Assembly: GCA_005502775.1 (NCBI GenBank)
Contig: SCNI01000002.1
Coordinates: forward strand, 62,001-126,000
Source: Microbacteriaceae bacterium 3FA27C10
GTDB taxonomy: Bacteria > Actinomycetota > Actinomycetes > Actinomycetales > Microbacteriaceae
DNA length: 64,000 bases
Direction of reading: 5' to 3'
This document shows, one piece after another, positions 16,902 to 31,711 of this stretch. The notes beneath the pieces are model-generated. The model did no database searches and was not told the DNA's origin. It worked only from the letters and a program-made list of their open reading frames with translations. Both the position numbers and the translations under genes were made by a program. Position 1 is the stretch's first letter, and each line of letters starts with the position of its first letter.

Positions 16902-16919
16902 GGACCCCGGTCGTAGCAG

Positions 16920-17002
16920 GCCGGTGTGGCGGAATGGCAGACGCGACGCACTCAAAATGCGTTGTCCGTGAGGGCATGTGGGTTCGAGTCCCACCACCGG
17001 TA
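16920..17002 (+). tRNA. tRNA-Leu (anticodon CAA)
   Basis: A cloverleaf is clear: acceptor GCCGGTG/CACCGGT (with one G-U pair), anticodon stem ACGCA/TGCGT closing the loop CTCAAAA with anticodon CAA, a long class II variable arm, a T arm GTGGG-TTCGAGT-CCCAC, and discriminator A at 17002. CCA is not encoded. It reads UUG leucine codons, which are rare in such GC-rich DNA. Confidence 0.96.
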
Positions 17003-17003
17003 C

Positions 17004-17050
17004 ACGTCAGAACCCCTCCGCGGCGCGAGCCGCCGGAGGGGTTCTGACGT
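17004..17050. terminator. Very strong bidirectional terminator after tRNA-Leu
   Basis: A perfect 17-base stem (17004-17020 with 17034-17050) is topped by a further CGGC-GCGA-GCCG stem-loop. It directly follows the tRNA and lies 24 bases past the stop of the oppositely oriented lipoprotein gene, so it can end transcription from both sides. Confidence 0.85.
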
Positions 17051-17073
17051 ATCGGGCCGGACCCGGGCCTGGC

Positions 17074-17847
17074 TCAGCCGGCCGCCGGGATGGGCGTCGG
17101 GGTCTTCGTGGGCGTGGGCGTCGGGCTCGCCGCGACGGCCGCCGCCTCGGAGAAGATCGCGACCGGGATGTACTGGTGCACGATCTGGGTCGTGTAGGTG
17201 TTGGACAGCGGGCTGGTCTCGAACGAGACCTGCATGGCGAAGTCGAGCATCAGTCCCTGGGTGTCGTCGGCGAGCACGCCGATCTGCTGCGACTCGAGCT
17301 GGAAGCCGCCCTTCGGGGAGGTGATGAGAAGGCCGAGCCCCTGCTCGGAACGCAGGGCCTCGGGGTCTAGCGTGACCTTCAGCGGGTCGGTGTTCAGCTT
17401 GTACGGCGTCTCGACGGCTCCGGAGACGGTCGACGTCTTGGCGGTCACCGAGATGTTCGACATGTACACGCGGCGCTTCTGGTCGAAGGATGCCTCGGCG
17501 GGCACGCGGTTGTCGTAGACGCCGATCACGAAGGAGAAGCGCTTGTCGGCGAGGGGCGTCCAGTCGTGCGTCTTCTGCTCGGTCCAGACGTCGAGCTTCA
17601 GCTGGAGCTGGTCGGCGATGTCGACCGTGGGGTGCACGGAGCCCATGTCGGTGAAGACGGAGGCGAACTGCAGAGTGGCGTCCGACGCGGCGGCGGCGGG
17701 TGCATTGGTCGAGGAGGAGCCGGCCGGTGCCGCGGTGGGCTGCAGGCCGAAGAGGGGCATGATCGTGGAGCAGCCGGAAAGGGCGACGACCGTCACGAGT
17801 GCTGCCCCGGCGCTCAGGGCGCGAACAGCGAGACGTTTGCTGGGCAT
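17074..17847 (-). CDS. Secreted lipoprotein of unknown function
   Basis: The 257-residue precursor starts MPSKRLAVRALSAGAALVTVVALSGCS. That is a positively charged N-terminus, a hydrophobic stretch and a lipobox LSGC, so it should be lipid-anchored on the outer face of the membrane. An Ala/Ser/Pro-rich spacer follows, and the C-terminus is a Thr/Pro-rich tail (SPTPTPTKTPTPIP). The middle part is not recognised. The frame is open 26 codons further upstream, but the start at 17847 puts the signal peptide at the N-terminus. The gene stands alone between the tRNA terminator and pyk. Confidence 0.8.
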   Translation of the reverse strand: MPSKRLAVRALSAGAALVTVVALSGCSTIMPLFGLQPTAAPAGSSSTNAPAAAASDATLQFASVFTDMGSVHPTVDIADQLQLKLDVWTEQKTHDWTPLADKRFSFVIGVYDNRVPAEASFDQKRRVYMSNISVTAKTSTVSGAVETPYKLNTDPLKVTLDPEALRSEQGLGLLITSPKGGFQLESQQIGVLADDTQGLMLDFAMQVSFETSPLSNTYTTQIVHQYIPVAIFSEAAAVAASPTPTPTKTPTPIPAAG

Positions 17848-17931
17848 GGGTGTCTTTCGGTTTCGGATCGACGATGACGGGGCTCTGGGAGCACCGAAAT
17901 CTAACATCCGATTTCCGCGGCTCAAGGGGAA

Positions 17932-17972
17932 TCGGCCAGGGCCCGATCAAACCTTGATCGAATCCTGGCCGA
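17932..17972. repeat. Nested inverted repeats between pyk and the lipoprotein gene
   Basis: TCGGCCAGG (17932-17940) pairs with CCTGGCCGA (17964-17972), and inside it GATCAA (17945-17950) pairs with TTGATC (17954-17959). The element lies 85 bases upstream of the lipoprotein start and 42 bases downstream of the pyk stop. It may be the pyk terminator or an operator. Confidence 0.5.
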
Positions 17973-18014
17973 AACCTGAGGGTCGTGCACCCCGTCCGAG
18001 GGGCCCTCGTGCAA

Positions 18015-19460
18015 CTAGTTGTCGAACGTCTCCGGCTTCAGCGGGTTGTGGGCCGAGCCGATGATGTGCACGCGCATGTCGTTCGTCGTGCCGGCGATTC
18101 CGGGAGGGGAGCCGGAGATGACGATGACCTTGTCGCCGATCTGCGCCCGGCCGAGACCGAGCAGCACGTCGTCGACCTGCACCATGAGCTCGTCGGTGTG
18201 CGTGACGCGGGGCACCAGGTAGGACTGCACGCCCCAGCTCAGCGCCATGCGATTGCGGATGCCCGGCAGCGGCGTGAAACCGAGGATCGGGATGGTGGAC
18301 CGCAGACGCGTCATCCGTCGCACCGAGTCGCCCGACTCGGTGAACACGCAGAGGAACTTGGCGCCCACGAAGTCGCCCACCTCGGCGGCGGCCAGCGTGA
18401 CCGCTCCTCCCTGGGTGCGGGGCTTGGTGCCGAGGGCGGGGATGCGCTCCAGGCCGTGCTCCTCGGTCGACTCGATGATGCGGGCCATGGTCTGCACCGT
18501 GATCACCGGGAACTCGCCGACGCTGGTCTCGCCCGAGAGCATGACCGCATCCGCACCGTCGAGCACCGCGTTGGCGCAGTCGGAGGCCTCGGCGCGCGTG
18601 GGGCGCGGGCTCGAGATCATCGACTCGAGCACCTGCGTCGCGACGATGACCGGCTTGGCCATACGGCGGGAGAGCTCGACGGCGCGCTTCTGCACGATCG
18701 GCACGGCCTCGAGGGGCAGCTCGACGCCGAGGTCGCCTCGGGCGACCATGATGCCGTCGAAGGCGTCGATGATCTCCTCGAGGTTGTCGACGGCCTGGGG
18801 CTTCTCGATCTTGGCGATGACCGGGACGCGGCGCCCCTCTTCGTCCATGATGCGGTGCACGTCGATGACGTCCGACGCGTCGCGCACGAAGGAGAGGGCG
18901 ATGTAGTCGGCGCCGAGGTTCAGACCCCAGCGCAGGTCGGCGATGTCCTTCTCCGACATGGCCGGCACATTGACCGCGACACCCGGCAGGTTGATGCCCT
19001 TGTTGTTGGAGACGGCGCCGGGCACCTCGACGACGGTCGTGACGACGGTGCCGTCGGTCTCGAGCACGCGCAAGGTGACCTTGCCGTCGTCGATCAGGAG
19101 CGGGTCGCCCGGCTTCACATCGCCGGGCAGGCCCTTGAAGGTGGTGGAGGAGATCTCCTTGTTGCCGATGATGTCCTCGATGGTGATCTTGAAGATGTCA
19201 CCCTCGGCCAGGTCGTAGGGGCCGTTCTCGAACTTGCCGAGGCGGATCTTCGGGCCCTGGAGGTCGACGAGCACGGCCACGGCGCGGCCGGAGTCGTCGG
19301 CCGCCTGGCGGACGTTGCGGTAGACCGCCTCGTGCACGTCGTAGCTGCCGTGGCTGAGGTTCATCCGCGCCATGTCGACGCCGGCGTCGATGATCGCCCG
19401 GATGGTTTCGTAGGTCGACGTTGCCGGCCCGAGGGTTGCGACGATTTTCGCGCGTCTCAT
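18015..19460 (-). CDS. pyk: Pyruvate kinase
   Basis: Makes pyruvate and ATP from phosphoenolpyruvate and ADP in glycolysis. The 481-residue protein starts MRRAKIVATLGPATSTYETI, which is how the family begins. It carries ARMNLSHGSYD, the active-site segment VIAKIEKPQAVDNLEEI and the substrate-loop MVARGDLGVELP. The C-terminal allosteric domain ends in VHIIGSAHNPL. The start at 19460 is preferred over a short upstream extension of the frame because of the family match. It follows gltD on the same strand after 90 bases. Confidence 0.96.
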   Translation of the reverse strand: MRRAKIVATLGPATSTYETIRAIIDAGVDMARMNLSHGSYDVHEAVYRNVRQAADDSGRAVAVLVDLQGPKIRLGKFENGPYDLAEGDIFKITIEDIIGNKEISSTTFKGLPGDVKPGDPLLIDDGKVTLRVLETDGTVVTTVVEVPGAVSNNKGINLPGVAVNVPAMSEKDIADLRWGLNLGADYIALSFVRDASDVIDVHRIMDEEGRRVPVIAKIEKPQAVDNLEEIIDAFDGIMVARGDLGVELPLEAVPIVQKRAVELSRRMAKPVIVATQVLESMISSPRPTRAEASDCANAVLDGADAVMLSGETSVGEFPVITVQTMARIIESTEEHGLERIPALGTKPRTQGGAVTLAAAEVGDFVGAKFLCVFTESGDSVRRMTRLRSTIPILGFTPLPGIRNRMALSWGVQSYLVPRVTHTDELMVQVDDVLLGLGRAQIGDKVIVISGSPPGIAGTTNDMRVHIIGSAHNPLKPETFDN

Positions 19461-19500
19461 CAGGTGTACTGCTCCGAAATCTGCGCCGAGGCGCATGGGT

Positions 19501-19529
19501 GGTGGTGTGGTGGTGTGGTGGTGTGGTGG
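19501..19529. repeat. 8-bp simple sequence repeat in the pyk leader
   Basis: Three exact copies of GGTGGTGT (19501-19524) and a partial fourth lie between the gltD stop and the pyk start, 41 bases before the pyk ATG. On the coding strand it reads ACACCACC. Confidence 0.85.
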
Positions 19530-19550
19530 AGACTGTCGGGTGGGAGGCTA

Positions 19551-25581
<6,031 letters not shown>

Positions 25582-25870
25582 CGAGAACCGTCCTCTACGT
25601 GATTCTTAGGGAACTGGGACGCCAATGGCCCATGGATATCAGTGTGTCCGTAGGGCCCGTGGGGCCCCATGATGGTCAGATGTGTCTGCGCCGGGTGCGG
25701 TAACTGCGCGGACTAGGACTTCGCTCCGACTTCACTTTTGGCGCTCGGTTCGACTGCCTCGTTCTCGGAAGCTTCGAGAGCTTCCTCGCCCTCTCCGCTC
25801 GTCGCCCGAATACGTGTCGGTCGATTCTACCTCAGCGGATGCCGCAACCCGGTTCGCGGGTGCGGCGAGG
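25582..25870. other. 289-bp spacer between gltB and trpA without a gene
   Basis: No coding frame here resembles a protein. A perfect seven-base stem GGAAGCT-TCGAG-AGCTTCC is seen at 25767-25785, and a TAAGAAT (25602-25608) could serve as the gltB -10. In related actinobacteria as I recall them, lgt usually stands between trpA and the next gene; it is absent here. Confidence 0.6.
25767..25785 (-). terminator. Hairpin downstream of trpA
   Basis: GGAAGCT (25767-25773) and AGCTTCC (25779-25785) pair perfectly around a five-base loop, 86 bases past the trpA stop. It could end the long rpe-his-trp transcript. Confidence 0.45.
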
Positions 25871-26665
25871 CTATCGGGCCGTGCCGGTGGAGAGCTGGGC
25901 GGCGAGACGTCCGACGGCGGCGACTCCCCCGTCGGCCAGTGCCTTGACGAGCGCCGAGCCCACGATGGCGCCGTCGGCGTAGCCCAGGATCTCGGCGATC
26001 TGCTCGGCCGAGGAGATGCCGATGCCTACCGCGATGCTGTCGGCGCCCTGCTCGCGGAGCCGGCCGGCCAGGGTGCGGGCGGCCTGGTCGAGGTCGGCAC
26101 GAGCACCGGTGATGCCCATCGTCGACACGGTGTAGACGAAGCCGCGGCTGTTCTCCACCGCCAGCCGGAGGCGGGCGTCGGTGGAGGTGGGGGCGGCGAG
26201 GAACACGCGGTCGAGGCCGGTGCGGTCGCTCGTGGCGAGCCAGTCGGCGCCCGAGTCCACGGTGAGGTCGGGGGTGATGAGCCCGGCGCCGCCCGCCGAG
26301 ACGAGGTCGTCGGCGAAGCGGTCGACGCCGTACTGCAGCACCGGGTTCCAGTACGTCATGAGCAGCACCGGGGCGTCGACCCGGCTGCGGATGCGCTCGA
26401 CGGCCGTGAAGGCGTCCTTCAGCCGCGTGCCCTGCGAGAGGGCCTGCACGGTGGCGGCCTGGATGACGGGGCCGTCCATGACGGGGTCGGAGTAGGGCAG
26501 CCCGAGCTCGAGCACGTCGACGCCGTTCTCGACGAGCGCCACGGCGGCGTCGATCGAGGCGTCGAGCGAGGGGAAGCCCACCGGAAGGTAGCCGACGAGG
26601 GCGCCCGCGCGCTCGGCGTTGGCGCGCGCGATGGCGGTGCCCACCGGGCTCGTGATCGTGGTCAT
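25871..26665 (-). CDS. trpA: Tryptophan synthase alpha chain
   Basis: Cleaves indole-3-glycerol phosphate to indole, which is channelled to TrpB. The 264-residue TIM barrel shows the catalytic glutamate segment [11 protein letters not shown], the aspartate loop, LITPDLTVD, and the phosphate-binding [12 protein letters not shown] and GAIVGSALV. Its ATG overlaps the trpB stop as ATGA, so the alpha and beta subunits are translated in a coupled way. It is the last gene of the his-trp run. Confidence 0.97.
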   Translation of the reverse strand: MTTITSPVGTAIARANAERAGALVGYLPVGFPSLDASIDAAVALVENGVDVLELGLPYSDPVMDGPVIQAATVQALSQGTRLKDAFTAVERIRSRVDAPVLLMTYWNPVLQYGVDRFADDLVSAGGAGLITPDLTVDSGADWLATSDRTGLDRVFLAAPTSTDARLRLAVENSRGFVYTVSTMGITGARADLDQAARTLAGRLREQGADSIAVGIGISSAEQIAEILGYADGAIVGSALVKALADGGVAAVGRLAAQLSTGTAR

Positions 26666-27900
26666 ACGATGGCGTTCCCTTCGTGGTCGAGCACGTCGAA
26701 GTAGCGCCCGGCGGTCTCCACGTCCTTGTCGCCGCGGCCCGAGAGCGACACCAGGATGGTGGCGTCGGGGCCCAGCTCACGGCCGAGTTCGAGGGTGCCG
26801 GCCAGCGCGTGCGCCGACTCGATGGCGGGGATGATGCCCTCGGTGGTGCAGAGCAGGCGGAACGCAGCCATGGCCGCCTCGTCGGTGACCGGGCGGTAGT
26901 TCGCGCGCCCGATCGAGGCCAGCCAGGCGTGCTCCGGCCCGACACCCGGGTAGTCGAGCCCGGCCGAGATGGAGTGCGAGTCGAGGGTCTGGCCGTCGTC
27001 GTCCTGCAGCATGTAGCTGCGCGAGCCGTGCAGCACGCCGGGGCGGCCCTTCGTGATGGTGGCCGCGTGCTGCGGGGTGTCGACGCCGAGACCGGCGGCC
27101 TCGTAGCCGTAGAGCCCCACCGCGGTGTCGTCGAGGAAGGCGTGGAAGATGCCGATCGCGTTCGATCCGCCGCCCACGCAGGCCGTCACGGCATCCGGGA
27201 GCTTTCCCGTGAGCTCGATCATCTGCTGGCGGGCCTCCTCGCCGATGACCTTCACGAAGTCGCGCACCATCACGGGGAACGGATGCGGGCCCGCGACGGT
27301 GCCGAGCAGGTAGTGCGTCGACTCGACGTTGGCCACCCAGTCGCGGAAGGCTTCGTTGAGAGCATCTTTCAAGGTGCGGGTGCCGCTCTTCACCGGGATG
27401 ACCTCGGCGCCGAGCAGGCGCATCCTGGCCACGTTGAGCGCCTGGCGCTCGGTGTCGACCTCGCCCATGTAGACGACGCACTCCATGCCGAAGAGTGCGG
27501 CGGCGGTGGCCGTGGCCACGCCGTGCTGGCCGGCTCCGGTCTCGGCGATCAGGCGGTGCTTGCCGATCCTCTTGGCGAGCAGGGCTTGGCCGAGCACGTT
27601 GTTGATCTTGTGGGAACCGGTGTGGTTGAGGTCTTCGCGCTTCAGGATCACCCGGGCGCCACCCGCGTGGCGGGAGAACTTCGGAACCTCGGTGAGGATG
27701 GAGGGACGGCCGGTGTAGCTCCGGCCGAGCTCCGCGAGCTCGGCGTGGAACTGCGGGTCGAGCTTCGCGAGCTGATAGGCCTCGTCGAGCTCGTCGAGCG
27801 CCGCGATGAGCGACTCGGGCATGAAGCGGCCGCCGAACTCGCCGAAGAACGGGCCGGATTCGGCGCGCAGCGACGCGGTTGCGGGGTGGATGTCGGTCAT
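26662..27900 (-). CDS. trpB: Tryptophan synthase beta chain
   Basis: A PLP enzyme condensing indole and serine to tryptophan. The 412-residue protein carries the PLP-lysine motif HTGSHKINN, the cap [12 protein letters not shown] and the phosphate-binding [12 protein letters not shown]. It also has the C-terminal [12 protein letters not shown]. Its start overlaps the trpC stop (ATGA), and its stop overlaps the trpA start. Length is standard for the TrpB1 type. Confidence 0.98.
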   Translation of the reverse strand: MTDIHPATASLRAESGPFFGEFGGRFMPESLIAALDELDEAYQLAKLDPQFHAELAELGRSYTGRPSILTEVPKFSRHAGGARVILKREDLNHTGSHKINNVLGQALLAKRIGKHRLIAETGAGQHGVATATAAALFGMECVVYMGEVDTERQALNVARMRLLGAEVIPVKSGTRTLKDALNEAFRDWVANVESTHYLLGTVAGPHPFPVMVRDFVKVIGEEARQQMIELTGKLPDAVTACVGGGSNAIGIFHAFLDDTAVGLYGYEAAGLGVDTPQHAATITKGRPGVLHGSRSYMLQDDDGQTLDSHSISAGLDYPGVGPEHAWLASIGRANYRPVTDEAAMAAFRLLCTTEGIIPAIESAHALAGTLELGRELGPDATILVSLSGRGDKDVETAGRYFDVLDHEGNAIV

Positions 27901-28670
27901 ACGGAGAGGAACTCCTTCAGTGCGGCCACCGGGTCTTCACCGGTCACCAGGGCTTCGCCGACCAGCACCACGTCGGCGCCGGCCGCCCGGTAGTGGGCGA
28001 CGTCGGCTGCCGTCTTCACGGCGGATTCGGCCACCTTCACGGTGCCGGTGGGAATGCGGTCGACGAGCGAGCCGAAGAGCTCGGGGTCGAGCTCGAAGGT
28101 GCTGAGGTTGCGGGCGTTCACGCCCACGAGGCGCGCGCCGAGATCGACGGCGCGGGAGACCTCGGTGGCGTCGTGCGTCTCGACGAGGGGCAGCATCCCG
28201 AGCTCGACGATGAGCGCGTGCAGGCGCACGAGTGTGGGCTGGTCGAGCGCCGCCACAATGAGGAGCACCATGTCGGCACCCGCCGCGCGCGCTTCGAACA
28301 CCTGGTACTCGGTCGCGATGAAGTCTTTGCGCAGCACCGGGACGGCGACGGATGCGCGCACGGCTTCGAGATCGGCGAGCGATCCGAGGAACTTGCGCCC
28401 CTCGGTGAGCACGCTGATGGCGCTCGCACCGCCCACCGCGTAGCGCGCGGCGAGTTCGGCCGGGTCGGCGATCGTGGCGAGTGCGCCGCGGGACGGGCTC
28501 GCGCGCTTCACCTCGGCGATGATCTTCACGGAGTCGGCGGGAGCCAGGAACGAGAGGGCGTCGAGTGCGGCCGGGCGTGCGGAAGCGGCGGCTTCGACCT
28601 CGGCGAGGCCGAGGGTCTGCCGTCGTTCTGCTGCGTCCTCGAGCGCTCCGGCGACGAGATCGGCGAGCAC
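27897..28670 (-). CDS. trpC: Indole-3-glycerol phosphate synthase
   Basis: Converts CdRP to indole-3-glycerol phosphate. The 257-residue barrel has [13 protein letters not shown] (catalytic Lys), [22 protein letters not shown] and [14 protein letters not shown]. It ends with the phosphate site [27 protein letters not shown]. The start is taken as GTG at 28670, six bases past the stop of the upstream small gene. The AAGGAG serving it lies inside that gene's last codons, about 11 bases away. The open frame continues upstream but has no similarity there. Confidence 0.95.
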   Translation of the reverse strand: MLADLVAGALEDAAERRQTLGLAEVEAAASARPAALDALSFLAPADSVKIIAEVKRASPSRGALATIADPAELAARYAVGGASAISVLTEGRKFLGSLADLEAVRASVAVPVLRKDFIATEYQVFEARAAGADMVLLIVAALDQPTLVRLHALIVELGMLPLVETHDATEVSRAVDLGARLVGVNARNLSTFELDPELFGSLVDRIPTGTVKVAESAVKTAADVAHYRAAGADVVLVGEALVTGEDPVAALKEFLSV

Positions 28671-28675
28671 CGCGG

Positions 28676-28906
28676 TCAGTGCTCCTTGTGCTGCACGCGC
28701 GAGCCGCCGACGCCGTAGCCGGCCTTGCCGAGCACCCAGCCGAGGAGGAAGCCGATCAGCGTGATGGCGACGCCCACCCAGACGAGCCAGGCGATCTCGA
28801 GAAAGAAGGCGACAGTGCCGAGGGCGATGCCGAGGAGCGACACGACGACGAGCGTCCATGCCGCCGGGGAGTGGCCTTCGCCGAGTTCTTCGATTTCCGA
28901 GCTCAT
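28676..28906 (-). CDS. Small two-helix membrane protein of the trp operon (HGxxPAAW type, DUF6704-like)
   Basis: A 76-residue protein with a short acidic N-terminus, a GHSPAAWT segment and two hydrophobic helices (about 17-36 and 41-60). It ends in a hydrophilic C-terminus (RVQHKEH). Proteins of this size and motif are found beside trpC in many actinobacteria; their function is unknown. It lies between trpM and trpC, and its end provides the ribosome-binding site for trpC. Confidence 0.8.
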   Translation of the reverse strand: MSSEIEELGEGHSPAAWTLVVVSLLGIALGTVAFFLEIAWLVWVGVAITLIGFLLGWVLGKAGYGVGGSRVQHKEH

Positions 28907-28982
28907 CGATCTCTTCCTGTTCTCACGGGATCGTACGATCCGAGTCTACCGGGGCCGGGAGGCGCATCCGGATTCACCGGGC

Positions 28983-29774
28983 TCACCGGGTGGGGTCTGT
29001 GCCGCGGGTGAGGCTGTCCCAGTCGTCGACGGCCGCATCGCGGGTGTTCGTGGCGGGCGGGCGGCCGAGCTGGGCGGCCGTTCCGCCCGAGCCGGCGGAT
29101 GCCGCCTGGGTCGTTGCACCCGTGTCGTCGCCGAGGTCACCGGGTTCCGACGGCGTGACCTGCTCCCCCGCCACCTCGTCGTCGAAGAAGTCGGCCGGGT
29201 CGCCGCTCTGCCGGCCGTCGGCCGCCTCGAAGGTCACGGCCTGGTACTTGCGGCCGGCATTCGGCCAGCGGCGCACGGTGACGATGACGACGAGCCCGAC
29301 GAGCACCATGGCCCCGCCGAGCACCGCGGTCACGGCGGGCCACGGGCTCTCGGAACCGACGGCCACGAGCCCACGGATCGACTCGGTTCCGGCCACTCCG
29401 GTGGCGGTGGTGACCACCGCGGCGCCGGCGGCGACCGGGTCGGTGAGGGCTCCGATGGCCGACCAGAGCACGCTGGCGCCGAGCAGCACCTCGAGAACGC
29501 CGAGCACGATGCGGATGATCGGACCCGCGATCGCGAGGGCGCCGGCCAGGGCGATGCCGGCGAGAGCGAGCGCAGAGAGCGCCGGAGCGGCGACCGAGCC
29601 GGGCACGTCGAGCGTTGCGGCGGTGGTGGTGCCGCCCGCGATGCTGAGCGATCCCCACGACTGCGACCAGGCGAGGAAGGTGAGGCCCGAGAACACCAGC
29701 ACGGCGAGGATCCCGAGCAGCTTCAGCCGGCGGCCGGAGTCGGCCGTCGCGCGGCTCTGCGGCGCCGAGCTCAT
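28983..29774 (-). CDS. Trp-operon-associated membrane protein (TIGR02234 family)
   Basis: The 263-residue protein has four likely membrane helices: near residues 20-38 (LLGILAVLVFSGLTFLAW), 63-85, 88-110 and 145-165 (AVLGGAMVLVGLVVIVTV). A long hydrophilic Ala/Gly/Asp-rich C-terminal tail follows. The position directly after trpE and the WSQSWGSL segment behind the first helix match the trp-region conserved membrane protein family, whose role is unknown. The ATG at 29774 shares one base with the trpE stop (TGATG). Confidence 0.85.
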   Translation of the reverse strand: MSSAPQSRATADSGRRLKLLGILAVLVFSGLTFLAWSQSWGSLSIAGGTTTAATLDVPGSVAAPALSALALAGIALAGALAIAGPIIRIVLGVLEVLLGASVLWSAIGALTDPVAAGAAVVTTATGVAGTESIRGLVAVGSESPWPAVTAVLGGAMVLVGLVVIVTVRRWPNAGRKYQAVTFEAADGRQSGDPADFFDDEVAGEQVTPSEPGDLGDDTGATTQAASAGSGGTAAQLGRPPATNTRDAAVDDWDSLTRGTDPTR

Positions 29775-31306
29775 CACTGCACCCTCGTCATGGCGTTCGC
29801 CACGGCCACCGCGCGCAGCGGCGCGGCCGCCTTGTTCTGCGATTCCTGGAACTCGCTCGCCGGGTCGGAGTCGGCCACGAGGCCGCCGCCCGCCTGCACG
29901 TGCGCCACGCCGTCGCGGATGGTGGCGGTGCGGATGGCGATCGCCAGGTCGGCGTCGCCGCCGAAGCCGAAGTAGCCCACCACTCCCCCGTAGACGCCGC
30001 GTTGGGCGAGCTCGAGAGCGTCGATGATCTCCAGCGCGCGAGGCTTCGGTGCGCCCGAGAGGGTGCCGGCCGGGAAGGTGGCACGGAACACGTCGATCGC
30101 GTCGACGCCCTCGCGCATCTGCCCCTCCACCGAGGAGACGATGTGCATGATGTGGCTGAAGCGCTCCACCCGCATGAACTCGGTGACCTCCACCGAGGAG
30201 GCCTCGCAGACCTTCAGCAGATCGTTGCGGGCGAGGTCGACGAGCATGAGGTGCTCGGCGCGCTCCTTCTCGTCGCCGAGCAGCTGGTGCTCGAGGTCGA
30301 GGTCGTCCTGCGGAGTGGCGCCGCGGGGCTTCGATCCGGCGATCGGATGCGTGTGAGCGCGTCCCTTGATCACCTTGACGAGCGCTTCGGGGCTCGAGCC
30401 GACGATCTGGTAGGGCGTTCCGTCGGTGTCGGCGAGGGTGAGCAGGTACATGTACGGGCTCGGGTTCAGCGTACGCAGCGCCCGGTAGACGTCGAGCGGA
30501 TGCGCGGTGCAGTCGAGCTCGAAGCGCTGTGAGATCACGACCTGGAAGATGTCGCCGTCGACGATGTGCCGCTTCGCGACCTCGACGGCGGCCAGGAAGT
30601 CCTCGCGCTCGGTGCGGTGACGCGGCTCGGCCGTGGTGCCGAAGTCGGCGGTGGCGAGCCACGCCTCCGCGGGAGCCGCGAGCCCCTGCTGGAGGGCGTC
30701 GAGACGCTCCTGCGCGGCGCTCCAGAGGGCGTCGGCCGGCGCATCCGTGTCGGTGAGCACGTTGACGAGCAGCTGTACCGTGCCGAGGTGGTGGTCGACC
30801 ACGACGATCTCGGAGACGAACGAGAGGGCCTGGCTGGGCATCGGGTAGTCCGCAGGCGGACGGTTCGGCAGGTGTTCGATCTGCCGCACGGCCTCCCAGC
30901 CGATGAAGCCGACGAGACCCCCGGTGAGGGGCGGGTGGCTCGCCACGGCGGGCGTCTTCCAGAGCTCGTAGAGGGTGCTCACGGCCGCGAGCGGCGCATC
31001 CGGGATCCCGGCCGGGAAGGCCCGCTCCACCGGCAGGCCCAGATCCATCCAGACCGCACGGTCGTCGGCCTCGGTGAGCAGGCCGAAGCTCGAGACGCCG
31101 ATGAACGAGAACCGCGACCAGATCCCGCCCTGCTCCGCCGACTCGAGGAGGAACGTGCCGGGTCGGCCGTCGGCGAGCTTGCGGTAGATGCCGACCGGCG
31201 TCTCGCCGTCGGCGAAGAGCTCACGGATGACCGGGATGACCCGGTGCGAGCCGTGCAGTTCGTCGAACTCGGCGCGCGAGGTCGAGTTCTGGGCGGTGGA
31301 GGTCAT
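29774..31306 (-). CDS. trpE: Anthranilate synthase component I
   Basis: Uses chorismate and ammonia from the glutaminase subunit (TrpG, not in this window) to make anthranilate. The 510 residues include the tryptophan feedback-binding motif LLES (GTFLLESAEQGG, near residue 54). The chorismate-binding domain contains FQVVISQRFE, YLLTLADTDGTPYQIVGSSPE, PIAGSKPRGAT, DLARNDL and FPAGTLSGAPKPRALEII. It follows hisI after 15 bases, so trp and his genes appear to share a transcript. Confidence 0.97.
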   Translation of the reverse strand: MTSTAQNSTSRAEFDELHGSHRVIPVIRELFADGETPVGIYRKLADGRPGTFLLESAEQGGIWSRFSFIGVSSFGLLTEADDRAVWMDLGLPVERAFPAGIPDAPLAAVSTLYELWKTPAVASHPPLTGGLVGFIGWEAVRQIEHLPNRPPADYPMPSQALSFVSEIVVVDHHLGTVQLLVNVLTDTDAPADALWSAAQERLDALQQGLAAPAEAWLATADFGTTAEPRHRTEREDFLAAVEVAKRHIVDGDIFQVVISQRFELDCTAHPLDVYRALRTLNPSPYMYLLTLADTDGTPYQIVGSSPEALVKVIKGRAHTHPIAGSKPRGATPQDDLDLEHQLLGDEKERAEHLMLVDLARNDLLKVCEASSVEVTEFMRVERFSHIMHIVSSVEGQMREGVDAIDVFRATFPAGTLSGAPKPRALEIIDALELAQRGVYGGVVGYFGFGGDADLAIAIRTATIRDGVAHVQAGGGLVADSDPASEFQESQNKAAAPLRAVAVANAMTRVQ

Positions 31307-31321
31307 GGTCTCTCGAGTATT

Positions 31322-31711
31322 TCAGGTCGTGGGCGAGCCCACGACGGGCTGGAGCGGATCGACGTCGAAGCACCGGCGCGCGCCGGTGTGGCAGGCGGCG
31401 CCGATCTGGTCGACCTGCACGAGGAGGGTGTCGTCGTCGCAGTCGAGCGCGGCGGTCTTGACGTACTGCACGTGGCCGGAGGTGTCGCCCTTGCGCCAGT
31501 ACTCCTGACGGGAGCGCGACCAGAAGGTCACCCGGCCCTCGGTGAGGGTGCGGCGGAGTGCCTCGGCGTCCATGTAGCCGAGCATGAGCACCTCTTTGCT
31601 GTCCCACTGCTGGATGATCGCGGGCAGCAGGCCGTCGGCGCCGAAGCGCACGCGCTCGAGCACGGCGGTGGTCTCGTTCCCGCCGGCGGTCTCGTTCGTC
31701 GGGTCGCTCAT
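31322..31711 (-). CDS. hisI: Phosphoribosyl-AMP cyclohydrolase
   Basis: Opens the adenine ring of PR-AMP, the third step of histidine synthesis. The 129-residue protein has the family motifs [38 protein letters not shown], and the zinc/magnesium ligands in DCDDDTLL and [12 protein letters not shown]. It is the stand-alone cyclohydrolase, and hisE is a separate gene in the same run. The start overlaps the hisF stop (ATGA). Confidence 0.97.
   Translation of the reverse strand: MSDPTNETAGGNETTAVLERVRFGADGLLPAIIQQWDSKEVLMLGYMDAEALRRTLTEGRVTFWSRSRQEYWRKGDTSGHVQYVKTAALDCDDDTLLVQVDQIGAACHTGARRCFDVDPLQPVVGSPTT

Noticed and set aside
17984-18012. Additional pyk terminator hairpin next to the stop
   Set aside because: The possible stems here are short and mutually exclusive. 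The stronger candidate is the nested repeat at 17932-17972.
28676-31330. Trp leader peptide or attenuator between hisI, trpE and trpC
   Set aside because: The gaps are short, and none holds a run of Trp codons followed by alternative hairpins.
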